Assembly (NCBI RefSeq): GCF_019931145.1
Contig: NZ_JAIOUV010000005.1
Location: forward strand, 62,001 to 126,000
DNA from: Marinicella meishanensis
GTDB taxonomy: Bacteria > Pseudomonadota > Gammaproteobacteria > Xanthomonadales > Marinicellaceae
Direction: 5' to 3'
DNA length: 64,000 nucleotides
Under the pieces are notes generated by a model. That model made no database searches and was not told where the DNA came from. It saw only the letters and a program-made list of their open reading frames with translations. Below, in pieces: positions 20,099-27,673 of the stretch (its first letter is position 1; the number at the start of each line of letters is the position of its first letter). Made by a program: the position numbers and the translations under genes.

Positions 20099-20725
20099 AT
20101 GCTGATTTCCGACAGCCATCGATTTGTGTTCGTGCACATCAGAAAAGCCGCCGGAACCAGTTTGCGCCAAATTCTGGCACCCCATGCCTTGCCCAAAAAA
20201 CGGCATTGGTGGTACAAATTACTCAGCCGCAATGGCTGGCCGGTGCATTACCACAACTACGCCTTTCGCAAGCATGCGGTATTGGCCGAGGCTGAGGCGA
20301 GCATGCCGGCCGATTTGTTCCAGACTTATTTCAAATTTGCCATCGTGCGCAATCCCTGGGAACGTTTGGTGTCAGAATTTGAATACATCAAGACCAAACC
20401 CAAGCATTCACGCCACAAGAAACTCAGCAACATGACCTTTGCGGAATACATTGAATACCAAAGCCGCCGGCCAGCGGCCCATCAGGTCAAGGCCCTGCAA
20501 TTGAAAAATGGCCAGCTGGGTTGTGATTTTGTCGGCAAGCTGGAGACTTTGCCGCAATCCCTGTCGGTGGTTGCTGCCAAAACGGGGCTTGATTTTTCGG
20601 CCTTGCCCCATGTCAATCAAGTGCAGCGGCGGGATTACCGCAGTTATTATCAAGACGACATGGCCGCGCGGGTGGGGGAATTGTGGCAGGCCGATGTTGA
20701 GGCTTTCCAATACACCTTTGAATGA
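20099..20725 (+). CDS. Sulfotransferase family 2-like protein
   Basis: A 208-residue protein with the PAPS-binding 5' loop FVHIRKAAGTSLRQIL near 10-25 and the 3'-phosphate segment FAIVRNPWERLVSEFEY near 80-95, the two hallmarks of carbohydrate and glycan sulfotransferases (HNK-1/chondroitin type). It has no signal peptide or membrane anchor, so it would act in the cytoplasm on a nucleotide-sugar-derived glycan, lipid or capsular precursor. It stands before the dTDP-rhamnose operon; the downstream cysQ could remove the adenosine 3',5'-bisphosphate that sulfation releases. The acceptor is unknown. Confidence 0.82.
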   Translation: MLISDSHRFVFVHIRKAAGTSLRQILAPHALPKKRHWWYKLLSRNGWPVHYHNYAFRKHAVLAEAEASMPADLFQTYFKFAIVRNPWERLVSEFEYIKTKPKHSRHKKLSNMTFAEYIEYQSRRPAAHQVKALQLKNGQLGCDFVGKLETLPQSLSVVAAKTGLDFSALPHVNQVQRRDYRSYYQDDMAARVGELWQADVEAFQYTFE

Positions 20726-20758
20726 ATCACTGCGGGACCTGTCCTTAACCTGAGCATC

Positions 20759-20767
20759 TGCTATAAT
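20759..20767 (+). promoter_or_regulatory. Extended -10 promoter of the rfb operon
   Basis: TGCTATAAT matches the extended -10 consensus and lies 27 bases before the rfbB start, in the 69-base gap after the sulfotransferase gene. The rfb operon therefore has its own promoter, although read-through from the sulfotransferase gene remains possible. Confidence 0.65.
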
Positions 20768-20794
20768 AGCGCCCTTTTTAGCGACTGGATAAGC

Positions 20795-21868
20795 ATGACA
20801 GATCAATGGTTGGTCACAGGTGGCGCTGGCTTCATTGGCGGCAACTTTGTGTTGCGTCAAATCCTGAAAAACAACAGAAAAATCATCAACTTGGACAAGT
20901 TGACTTATGCCGGTAATTTGGACACCCTGGCGGCGGTCAAAGACCACCCCCACCATCAATTTGTGCAGGCCGACATCAACCAAGCCGATGTGGTCCATGA
21001 TTTGCTGGTCAAACACCGGCCCAATGCCATCGTGCATTTTGCTGCGGAGTCCCATGTGGATCGCTCGATTGATGGTCCCCAAGTGTTCATTGAGACCAAT
21101 GTCATGGGCACCTTCAACATGCTGCAACAAGCCTGGCGCTACTTCCAGACTTTGAACCCCGAGGAACAAGCCAATTTCCGCTTCCTGCATGTGTCCACCG
21201 ATGAAGTGTACGGCTCGCTGGGTGAGACCGGTGCGTTCAAGGAAACCACGCCCTATGCGCCAAATTCACCATACTCCGCTTCCAAAGCCGGTTCCGATCA
21301 TTTGGCCCGGGCCTATCACCACACCTATGGATTGCCGGTGTTGACCACCAATTGCTCCAACAACTACGGGCCTTATCAGTTTCCGGAAAAATTGATTCCA
21401 CTGATGATCGAAAAAGCCTTGAATGGTGAACCCTTACCGGTTTACGGAGACGGCAAAAATGTCCGCGATTGGTTGTTTGTGGAAGACCATTGCCGGGCCA
21501 TCGAAACGGTGATTGCGCGTGGCCGTCCAGGCGAAGTCTACAACATCGGTGGCAACGAAGAACGAGAGAACATAGAAATTGTGCACACCATCTGTGACAT
21601 ATTGGATGACATCAGACCGGTTGAACAATCCCGCCGCGGGTTGATCACCTATGTCAAAGACCGCCCAGGCCATGATCGCCGATATGCCATTGATGCGTCC
21701 AAATTGGCCAATGAGTTGTCTTGGGTACCCCAAGAAACCTTTGCCTCGGGCATCCGCCAGACCATCCAATGGTATTTGGACCACAAGGCTTGGACCGATC
21801 GGGTGAAAGATGGCAGCTATCAGGGCCAGCGCTTGGGCTCAGAAATCGCCGCAGGAGGCACGTCATGA
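20795..21868 (+). CDS. rfbB: dTDP-glucose 4,6-dehydratase
   Basis: Converts dTDP-glucose to dTDP-4-keto-6-deoxyglucose, the second step of dTDP-L-rhamnose synthesis. 357 residues with the NAD motif GGAGFIG (9-15), STDEVYG (134-140) carrying the catalytic Asp-Glu, and Tyr160-x3-Lys164 in SPYSASKAG. First gene of the rhamnose set; its stop overlaps the rfbA start by four bases. Confidence 0.97.
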   Translation: MTDQWLVTGGAGFIGGNFVLRQILKNNRKIINLDKLTYAGNLDTLAAVKDHPHHQFVQADINQADVVHDLLVKHRPNAIVHFAAESHVDRSIDGPQVFIETNVMGTFNMLQQAWRYFQTLNPEEQANFRFLHVSTDEVYGSLGETGAFKETTPYAPNSPYSASKAGSDHLARAYHHTYGLPVLTTNCSNNYGPYQFPEKLIPLMIEKALNGEPLPVYGDGKNVRDWLFVEDHCRAIETVIARGRPGEVYNIGGNEERENIEIVHTICDILDDIRPVEQSRRGLITYVKDRPGHDRRYAIDASKLANELSWVPQETFASGIRQTIQWYLDHKAWTDRVKDGSYQGQRLGSEIAAGGTS

Positions 21869-22743
21869 GCAGAAAAGGCATCATCTTGGCTGGCGGATCG
21901 GGCACCCGCTTGTATCCCTTGACCCATTCGATCAGCAAGCAGCTGTTACCGGTTTATGACAAACCGATGATTTATTACCCATTGAGCACCTTGATGCAGG
22001 CCGGGATCAAGGATGTGTTGATCATCAACACCCCGCACGAACAAACCTTGTTCCAACAATTGCTGGGTGATGGTTCGCAATGGGGCATGAACTTGCAGTA
22101 TGCGGTGCAACCCGACCCAGGTGGCTTGGCCCAAGCCTATTTGATCGGTGATGCATTCGTGGGCGGGGATCCGTCGTGCTTGATTTTGGGCGACAACATC
22201 TTCCACGGGGCGGGTATGCGGGCCCTGATGAAAAGTGCCCATGAACGCGAACAGGGTGCCACGGTGTTTGGATACCGGGTGCATGATCCTGAACGGTATG
22301 GCGTGGCCGCTTTCAATGCAGACGGCAAGGTGATCGATTTGGAAGAAAAACCGGCCCAACCCAAGTCCAATTATGCGGTGACTGGTTTATATTTTTATGA
22401 TGGCCAAGCCACCGACATCGCCAAATCGTTGCAACCCTCGGCCCGGGGCGAATTGGAAATCACCGACCTGAATAAAGTCTACTTGTCACAGCAAGCCCTG
22501 AATGTGGAGTTGATGGGGCGGGGGTATGCCTGGTTGGACACCGGCACCCATGATTCATTGGCCGAAGCCACCAATTTCATTTCCACCATCGAAAAACGCC
22601 AAGGCATCAAAATTGCTTGTCCCGAGGAAATTGCTTTCCAGCAGCGTTGGATCGATGAAGAGCAGGTGTTGCGGCTGGCCGAACCGATCAAGAAAAACGG
22701 CTACGGTCAGTACCTGTTGACCCTGATCAAAGGCCACCAATGA
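21865..22743 (+). CDS. rfbA: Glucose-1-phosphate thymidylyltransferase
   Basis: Makes dTDP-glucose from glucose-1-phosphate and dTTP. 292 residues starting [20 protein letters not shown], then [17 protein letters not shown] and [10 protein letters not shown], all typical of RmlA. The ATG at 21865 is fixed by an AGGAGG ribosome binding site at 21853-21858 and by the ATGA overlap with rfbB; a longer frame only reads back into rfbB. Confidence 0.97.
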   Translation: MSRKGIILAGGSGTRLYPLTHSISKQLLPVYDKPMIYYPLSTLMQAGIKDVLIINTPHEQTLFQQLLGDGSQWGMNLQYAVQPDPGGLAQAYLIGDAFVGGDPSCLILGDNIFHGAGMRALMKSAHEREQGATVFGYRVHDPERYGVAAFNADGKVIDLEEKPAQPKSNYAVTGLYFYDGQATDIAKSLQPSARGELEITDLNKVYLSQQALNVELMGRGYAWLDTGTHDSLAEATNFISTIEKRQGIKIACPEEIAFQQRWIDEEQVLRLAEPIKKNGYGQYLLTLIKGHQ

Positions 22744-23297
22744 AAGTCAAGGCCTCCCACTTGTCTGGTGTGCTGACCATCGAACCCCAGGTGTTTGGTG
22801 ATCACCGGGGCTATTTCATGGAGTCCTGGCAAGCCCAGCGGTACCGTGCGGCGGGCATCCAGGAAGACTTTGTGCAAAGCAATGTGTCCAGCTCCCAACG
22901 CGGCGTACTCAGGGGCTTGCATTTTCAAAACCCCCATGCCCAAGGCAAGTTGGTGCATGTGTTGTCAGGTGAGGTGTTTGATGTGGCGGTTGACATCCGG
23001 GTGGGTTCACCCACATTCGGCCAGCATGAATCAATCATCCTCAGTGCGGAGAACCACAAGCAGTTTTATGTGCCACCGGGGTTTGCCCACGGCTTTTGCG
23101 TGTTGTCCGAGCAGGCCACGTTTTGTTATATGTGCACCGATTATTATGCGGCCGACGCCGAGGCTTCGGTGTTGTGGAATGATCCGGCGCTGGGCATTGA
23201 CTGGCCGATCATTTCACCTCAATTATCAGATAAAGACAGCAAGGCATTGAAATTAAAAGATTTTGATGAAGAAACGCTGCCTCGTTTCCTGCCATGA
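22740..23297 (+). CDS. rfbC: dTDP-4-dehydrorhamnose 3,5-epimerase
   Basis: Double epimerisation at C3 and C5 of the 4-keto sugar. 185-residue cupin with [12 protein letters not shown], the catalytic His61 in RGLHFQNP, and the Tyr-bearing [14 protein letters not shown] overlap with rfbA upstream and with rfbD downstream. Confidence 0.97.
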   Translation: MKVKASHLSGVLTIEPQVFGDHRGYFMESWQAQRYRAAGIQEDFVQSNVSSSQRGVLRGLHFQNPHAQGKLVHVLSGEVFDVAVDIRVGSPTFGQHESIILSAENHKQFYVPPGFAHGFCVLSEQATFCYMCTDYYAADAEASVLWNDPALGIDWPIISPQLSDKDSKALKLKDFDEETLPRFLP

Positions 23298-24184
23298 AAG
23301 TATTGCTGACTGGGGCCGAAGGCCAGGTGGGTTTTGAATTGTGGCGCACCTTGCAATTCAACCGAGAAGTGATTCCCACCACCTCCGATGGCCGCGAAGT
23401 CAATGGCATGACCACCATCAAGCTGGATTTGCGCGACCCGGATGATCTGGCCCGCAAAATCACCAACATCAAACCGGACGTGATTTGCAATGCGGCTGCC
23501 TACACCCAGGTGGATCAAGCCGAGTCCGAAGTGGACTTGGCGCGCGAAATCAACACCACAGCAGTGCAGCACTTGGCTGAGTTGGCCGCTGAGGTGAAAG
23601 CCTTGCTGGTGCATTATTCCACCGACTATGTGTTTTCCGGAGAGCATAAATTCCCCTGGAAAGAGAATGACACCACCAACCCCAAGTCGGTCTATGGGCA
23701 TTCAAAATTGGACGGTGAACAAGCCATCATCGACAGTGGTTGCGAACACATGATATTTCGCACCGCCTGGGTGTTTTCCACCCGCCGGCAAAATTTTTTA
23801 AAAACCATGCTGCGGTTGGCTGCGTCAAACGACCAATTGAAAATCGTCAATGACCAGCAAGGCTCGCCCACTTGGGCCGCCACCATCGCCTTGGCCACCA
23901 TGTTGGCCCTGAACATCCCAGAAACCGGTTTGTATCATTTGACATCCAATGGCTCGACCACTTGGTTTGGCTTCGCCCAACGGATATTTTCCCAAGCGCA
24001 ACGCATTGGATTGCTTGAGAACCAGCCAGAATTGATCCCAATTTCCACCAAAGACTTTCCCACCGATGCCGAAAGGCCGAAGTATTCGGTGCTCAATTGC
24101 CAAAAATTTGAGGGCACGTTTAATGTTAAACTACCGCATTGGCAAACGACTTTACAACTTTGTATGCAAAGGATGAAACCATGA
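23294..24184 (+). CDS. rfbD: dTDP-4-dehydrorhamnose reductase
   Basis: Final NAD(P)H reduction to dTDP-L-rhamnose. 296 residues with GAEGQVGFEL at the N-terminus, STDYVFSG, and the YxxxK pair in VYGHSKLDGE. The last ATGA overlap leads into manC, so rhamnose and mannose nucleotide synthesis are translated from one message. Confidence 0.96.
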   Translation: MKVLLTGAEGQVGFELWRTLQFNREVIPTTSDGREVNGMTTIKLDLRDPDDLARKITNIKPDVICNAAAYTQVDQAESEVDLAREINTTAVQHLAELAAEVKALLVHYSTDYVFSGEHKFPWKENDTTNPKSVYGHSKLDGEQAIIDSGCEHMIFRTAWVFSTRRQNFLKTMLRLAASNDQLKIVNDQQGSPTWAATIALATMLALNIPETGLYHLTSNGSTTWFGFAQRIFSQAQRIGLLENQPELIPISTKDFPTDAERPKYSVLNCQKFEGTFNVKLPHWQTTLQLCMQRMKP

Positions 24185-25626
24185 AAATTATTCCCGTCAT
24201 CTTATCCGGCGGCGCTGGCACCCGCTTGTGGCCAGTATCCAGAAAAGCTTACCCGAAACCCTTCATGCAGCTGGCCGATGGCAAAACCCTGGCTGAATTG
24301 ACTTTTGACCGAGCCATGGGCATTGCCACCGAAGGCGAAGTGGTCACCGTCACCTCACGCGATTATTACTTTCTGTGCAAAGACATTTACAAAAAGAACC
24401 CACAGTGTGATCTGGACAAGCAAACTTTCTTGTTGGAGCCCACCGGCCGCAACACGGCCCCGGCCATTGCCCTGGCGGCCTTGAACATCCAACAACAACA
24501 TGGCGATGAGGCCATCATGGTGGTGATGCCTTCGGATCACTTGATCAAAGACCACCAAACATTCAATGCCACCGTGCAACAAGCCGCGACTTTGGCTGCC
24601 GACGGTCATTTGACCACCTTTGGCATCTTTCCCACGGCCCCAGAAACTGGCTATGGTTACATCAAAGCCGGCACCAAGCTGAATGAACAAGCAGCGGTGA
24701 TCGAACAATTCGTCGAAAAACCCAGTTTGGAGGTGGCCAAATCCTATTTGGCTTCCGGTGATTACAGTTGGAACTCAGGCATGTTTGCCTTCCAAGTGGG
24801 TGCTTTGTTGACGGCCATGCAAGACACCGCTGCCGATGTGTTGAGCGCGTCGCAAGCTTGTTATGCCGCCACTGACACCAGTGGTACCCAGATTGAATTT
24901 GATCTGGACCAATTCATGACCTTGCCAGACATTTCCATCGACTATGCCGTGATGGAACGGGCCAGCAAACGGGCGGTGGTCGATTCACGCTTTGATTGGA
25001 ATGACATCGGCTCATGGAATGCCATGGCCAGCTTGTCTGACAGCGATGAAGCCGGCAATCGGGTGGAAGGCAAAGCCATCACGGTGGACTCACAAAACTG
25101 CTACATCCGGGCCGGTGATCGCCTGGTGGCGACCGTTGGGGTCAGTGATTTGATGGTGGTGGACACCACCGACGCCGTGCTGATCGCCCACAAAGACAAA
25201 TCCCAAGGTGTGAAAGACGTGGTGCAATTCCTCAAAGCCAAAGACCACGAAGCCGCGGTCTACCACAAGACGGTCCATCGACCTTGGGGCAGCTACACCA
25301 TTTTGGAAGACGAAGACGATTGTAAAGTCAAACGCCTGGTGGTCAAACCCGGCCAGGTCTTGTCCTTACAATTGCACCACAAACGCAGTGAACACTGGAC
25401 GGTGGTTTCAGGCACCGCCAAAGTGCGGGTGGGTGATGAGGAGTTCATGCTGGAAGCCAACCATTCTGTGTACATTCCGGTGGAAACCTTGCATCGGCTG
25501 GAAAACCCCACGGACGAAGACATTGCCTTGATTGAAGTGCAGTGTGGCAGTTATTTTGGGGAAGATGACATCGAGCGTTTTGAAGACATATACGGGCGGA
25601 TCGATGACAAGCAAGCCACTTCCTGA
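24181..25626 (+). CDS. manC: Mannose-1-phosphate guanylyltransferase / mannose-6-phosphate isomerase
   Basis: Bifunctional type II enzyme of 481 residues making GDP-mannose for surface glycans. The N-terminal nucleotidyltransferase begins MKIIPVILSGGAGTRLWPVS and includes FVEKP and the GDIGSW-like NDIGSWNAM; the C-terminal cupin (about 370-470) contains RPWGSYTIL and LQLHHKRSEHW with isomerase metal ligands. The ATG at 24181 is fixed by the ATGA overlap with rfbD. No manB/phosphomannomutase is in the window. Confidence 0.96.
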   Translation: MKIIPVILSGGAGTRLWPVSRKAYPKPFMQLADGKTLAELTFDRAMGIATEGEVVTVTSRDYYFLCKDIYKKNPQCDLDKQTFLLEPTGRNTAPAIALAALNIQQQHGDEAIMVVMPSDHLIKDHQTFNATVQQAATLAADGHLTTFGIFPTAPETGYGYIKAGTKLNEQAAVIEQFVEKPSLEVAKSYLASGDYSWNSGMFAFQVGALLTAMQDTAADVLSASQACYAATDTSGTQIEFDLDQFMTLPDISIDYAVMERASKRAVVDSRFDWNDIGSWNAMASLSDSDEAGNRVEGKAITVDSQNCYIRAGDRLVATVGVSDLMVVDTTDAVLIAHKDKSQGVKDVVQFLKAKDHEAAVYHKTVHRPWGSYTILEDEDDCKVKRLVVKPGQVLSLQLHHKRSEHWTVVSGTAKVRVGDEEFMLEANHSVYIPVETLHRLENPTDEDIALIEVQCGSYFGEDDIERFEDIYGRIDDKQATS

Positions 25627-26401
25627 CCACGCTTTTTTACAACAAGCGCTGGCCACCGCACGGGCTGCGGCTGAAGCGGCTGAAAGCGTTATTCGCAGCC
25701 ATTATTTGGACCAAGCCCTGGGCACCGAGGTCAAGGCAGATCAAACCCCGGTCACGGTGGCCGACAAAGCCGCTGAACAAGTGATCCGTGACACCATCAC
25801 TGGACAATTCCCTGAACATGGCATCTATGGTGAGGAGTTCGGACGTTCTGATCAAGCAGACAGCGATTTTTTGTGGTTGATTGATCCCATCGATGGCACC
25901 AAGAGTTTTGTCCGGGGGTACCCATTTTTTTCGACTCAAATCGCCTTGATGTACCAACAGCAATTGGTGGTTGGGGTGTCCAATGCGCCGGTGTTCAATG
26001 AAATGGCTTGGGCCACCTTGGGTGGTGGCGCTTTCCTCAATGGTCAAGCCATCCTAGTCGACCCCGATGCCGCGGCTCACAGTCGTTGTGTGTCCACTGG
26101 CAACATCCAATCCTTGATCCAAGATAATTGGCAAAGATTTGGGGCATTGCTCACAAAATTCAGTAAAATACGTGGCTACGGAGATTTTTATCATTACCAC
26201 TTGTTGGCTTCAGGTAAAATTGATCTGGTGGTCGAGTCAGATGTGAATATATTGGACATCGCTGCATTGACTTTAATTGTGCAAGAAGCCGGTGGCATCA
26301 TGACCGACATACAAGGGAAGCCAATCAACCTGCAAACCCGCAGTGTGATGGCCGGTACACAAGCAACCCATGCGTTAGGAATACATACCTTAAATGAATG
26401 A
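25604..26401 (+). CDS. Inositol-monophosphatase-family phosphatase, HisN-like
   Basis: A 265-residue Mg-dependent phosphatase with the metal triad segments GEEFG (Glu), DPIDGTKSFVRG (two Asp) and the C-terminal LDIAALTLIVQEAGG. The KSFVRGYPFFST version of the loop and the VVESDVNILDIAA ending are closer to HisN-type histidinol phosphatases than to SuhB or CysQ, yet no his genes are near, so a sugar-phosphate substrate in the surrounding nucleotide-sugar operon is equally possible. The ATG at 25604 overlaps manC by 23 bases; its stop overlaps cysQ by 8. Confidence 0.85.
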   Translation: MTSKPLPDHAFLQQALATARAAAEAAESVIRSHYLDQALGTEVKADQTPVTVADKAAEQVIRDTITGQFPEHGIYGEEFGRSDQADSDFLWLIDPIDGTKSFVRGYPFFSTQIALMYQQQLVVGVSNAPVFNEMAWATLGGGAFLNGQAILVDPDAAAHSRCVSTGNIQSLIQDNWQRFGALLTKFSKIRGYGDFYHYHLLASGKIDLVVESDVNILDIAALTLIVQEAGGIMTDIQGKPINLQTRSVMAGTQATHALGIHTLNE

Positions 26402-27176
26402 GCTATTGAAAGGCATTGAGGAACTGGCTGTGCAAGCCGGTGAAGCCATCCTCACGGTTTACCACTCCGATGATTTTGGGGTCGACCACAAAGCCGATGA
26501 TTCACCCTTAACCAAAGCCGATTTGGCTGCACACCGGGTCATTGTTGATGGATTGCAGGCTTTAACCCCCGATATTCCTGTGTTGTCAGAAGAGTCAGCT
26601 GACATCCCCTTTGAGGAACGCCAAAGTTGGCACAAATATTGGCTGGTTGATCCGCTGGATGGCACCAAAGAATTCATCAAGCGCAACGGTGAGTTCACCG
26701 TCAACATCGCGCTGATTGAAAACGGTAAGTCAATCTTGTCGGTGGTTCATGTGCCGGTATCCAACGTCAGTTATTCTGCCGCCGTTGGGGTGGGTGTGTT
26801 CAAACGCGAAACCGGCAAAAAAAGCTCCATTGGGGTCATGAAAAACAGCCGTTTCAAGCCCACTGTGGTGGGCAGTCGCTCACACATGAGTGAAGACGTG
26901 CAAGCTTACTTGACACGTTTGGGTCAGCATGAGTTGGTGTCGATGGGCAGTTCCTTGAAATTCTGTCTGGTGGCCGAAGGCAAAGCCGACCTGTACCCCA
27001 GGTTGGGCCTGACTTCTGAATGGGACACCGCAGCGGCCCAATGCATTGTGGAACAAGCCGGTGGCCAAGTGGTGACATTGGATGGCAAACCTTTGCTGTA
27101 CAACACCAAAGATTCGTTGTTGAATCCATTTTTCATGGTTTATGGCGACCCGAGCCGCGATTGGGTGAACATCTGA
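26394..27176 (+). CDS. cysQ: 3'(2'),5'-bisphosphate nucleotidase CysQ
   Basis: Hydrolyses adenosine 3',5'-bisphosphate, the by-product of PAPS-using enzymes, to AMP and phosphate. 260 residues with SEESADIP, the metal motif DPLDGTKEFIKRNGEF, VVGSRSHMS and the closing TSEWDTAAAQCIVEQAGG, all CysQ-like. It ends the rfb-manC operon; the family is common next to sulfation and polysaccharide genes, which fits the sulfotransferase 6 kb upstream. Confidence 0.94.
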   Translation: MNELLKGIEELAVQAGEAILTVYHSDDFGVDHKADDSPLTKADLAAHRVIVDGLQALTPDIPVLSEESADIPFEERQSWHKYWLVDPLDGTKEFIKRNGEFTVNIALIENGKSILSVVHVPVSNVSYSAAVGVGVFKRETGKKSSIGVMKNSRFKPTVVGSRSHMSEDVQAYLTRLGQHELVSMGSSLKFCLVAEGKADLYPRLGLTSEWDTAAAQCIVEQAGGQVVTLDGKPLLYNTKDSLLNPFFMVYGDPSRDWVNI

Positions 27177-27200
27177 TCAGCGGTTGAATTTTCTCAGTGA

Positions 27201-27225
27201 AAAAGGACCTGGTGGGTCCTTTTTT
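27201..27225. terminator. Bidirectional rho-independent terminator
   Basis: AAAAAGGACC, a 4-base loop and GGGTCCTTTTTT form a stem with A and T runs on both sides. It ends the rfb-cysQ operon and overlaps the last codons of hslR, so it can serve both strands. Confidence 0.9.
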
Positions 27226-27604
27226 ATGGGGGCAACTGGTCCTTGAGGGATTTGATGTCGCGTCGTTGCTTCTTGCTGGGTCGTTTGTCGGGCCGTGGGG
27301 TGCTGTGGTATTCCATTTTTCGCAACAAGGCCTGAGACTCCCGCTGTTGTCTGCTGGCTGGGGTTTCTTGGTACAGGGTTTGGGCGATGGTTGCTGAGCC
27401 CCGACGGTCTGACAGTCCCGTCACTTCCACTTCCCACACCACATCATTTTTACGGATGCGCAACAAATCGCCAATCTGGACTGTTCTGGATGGTTTGCAC
27501 TTTTGCCCGTCCAGCTTGATTTTACCTTGTTCAACTTGTTTCTTGGCCAGTGAGCGGGTTTTGAAAAAGCGGGCAGCCCACAGCCATTTATCGATTCTGA
27601 TCAT
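27224..27604 (-). CDS. hslR: Hsp15-like S4-domain RNA-binding heat-shock protein
   Basis: A 126-residue basic protein. Residues 1-60 are an S4 RNA-binding domain (RIDKWLWAARFFKTRSLAKKQVEQGKIKLDG) and the rest is a Lys/Arg-rich tail (RPDKRPSKKQRRDIKSLKDQ). Hsp15 binds stalled 50S subunits carrying nascent chains and helps recycle them. Length and ending match the family. Its stop lies inside the shared terminator. Confidence 0.93.
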   Translation of the reverse strand: MIRIDKWLWAARFFKTRSLAKKQVEQGKIKLDGQKCKPSRTVQIGDLLRIRKNDVVWEVEVTGLSDRRGSATIAQTLYQETPASRQQRESQALLRKMEYHSTPRPDKRPSKKQRRDIKSLKDQLPP

Positions 27605-27625
27605 GACTTTATTTTAAGTAAAAAA

Positions 27626-27649
27626 AGACCCCGGGCCAAGCCGGGGTCT
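27626..27649 (-). terminator. Rho-independent terminator
   Basis: On the minus strand AGACCCCGG, a short loop and CCGGGGTCT are followed by a T run. It lies 25 bases past the stop of the large secreted protein gene. Confidence 0.9.
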
Positions 27650-27673
27650 GGTTCAATCAAAGGTCAAACGGAA

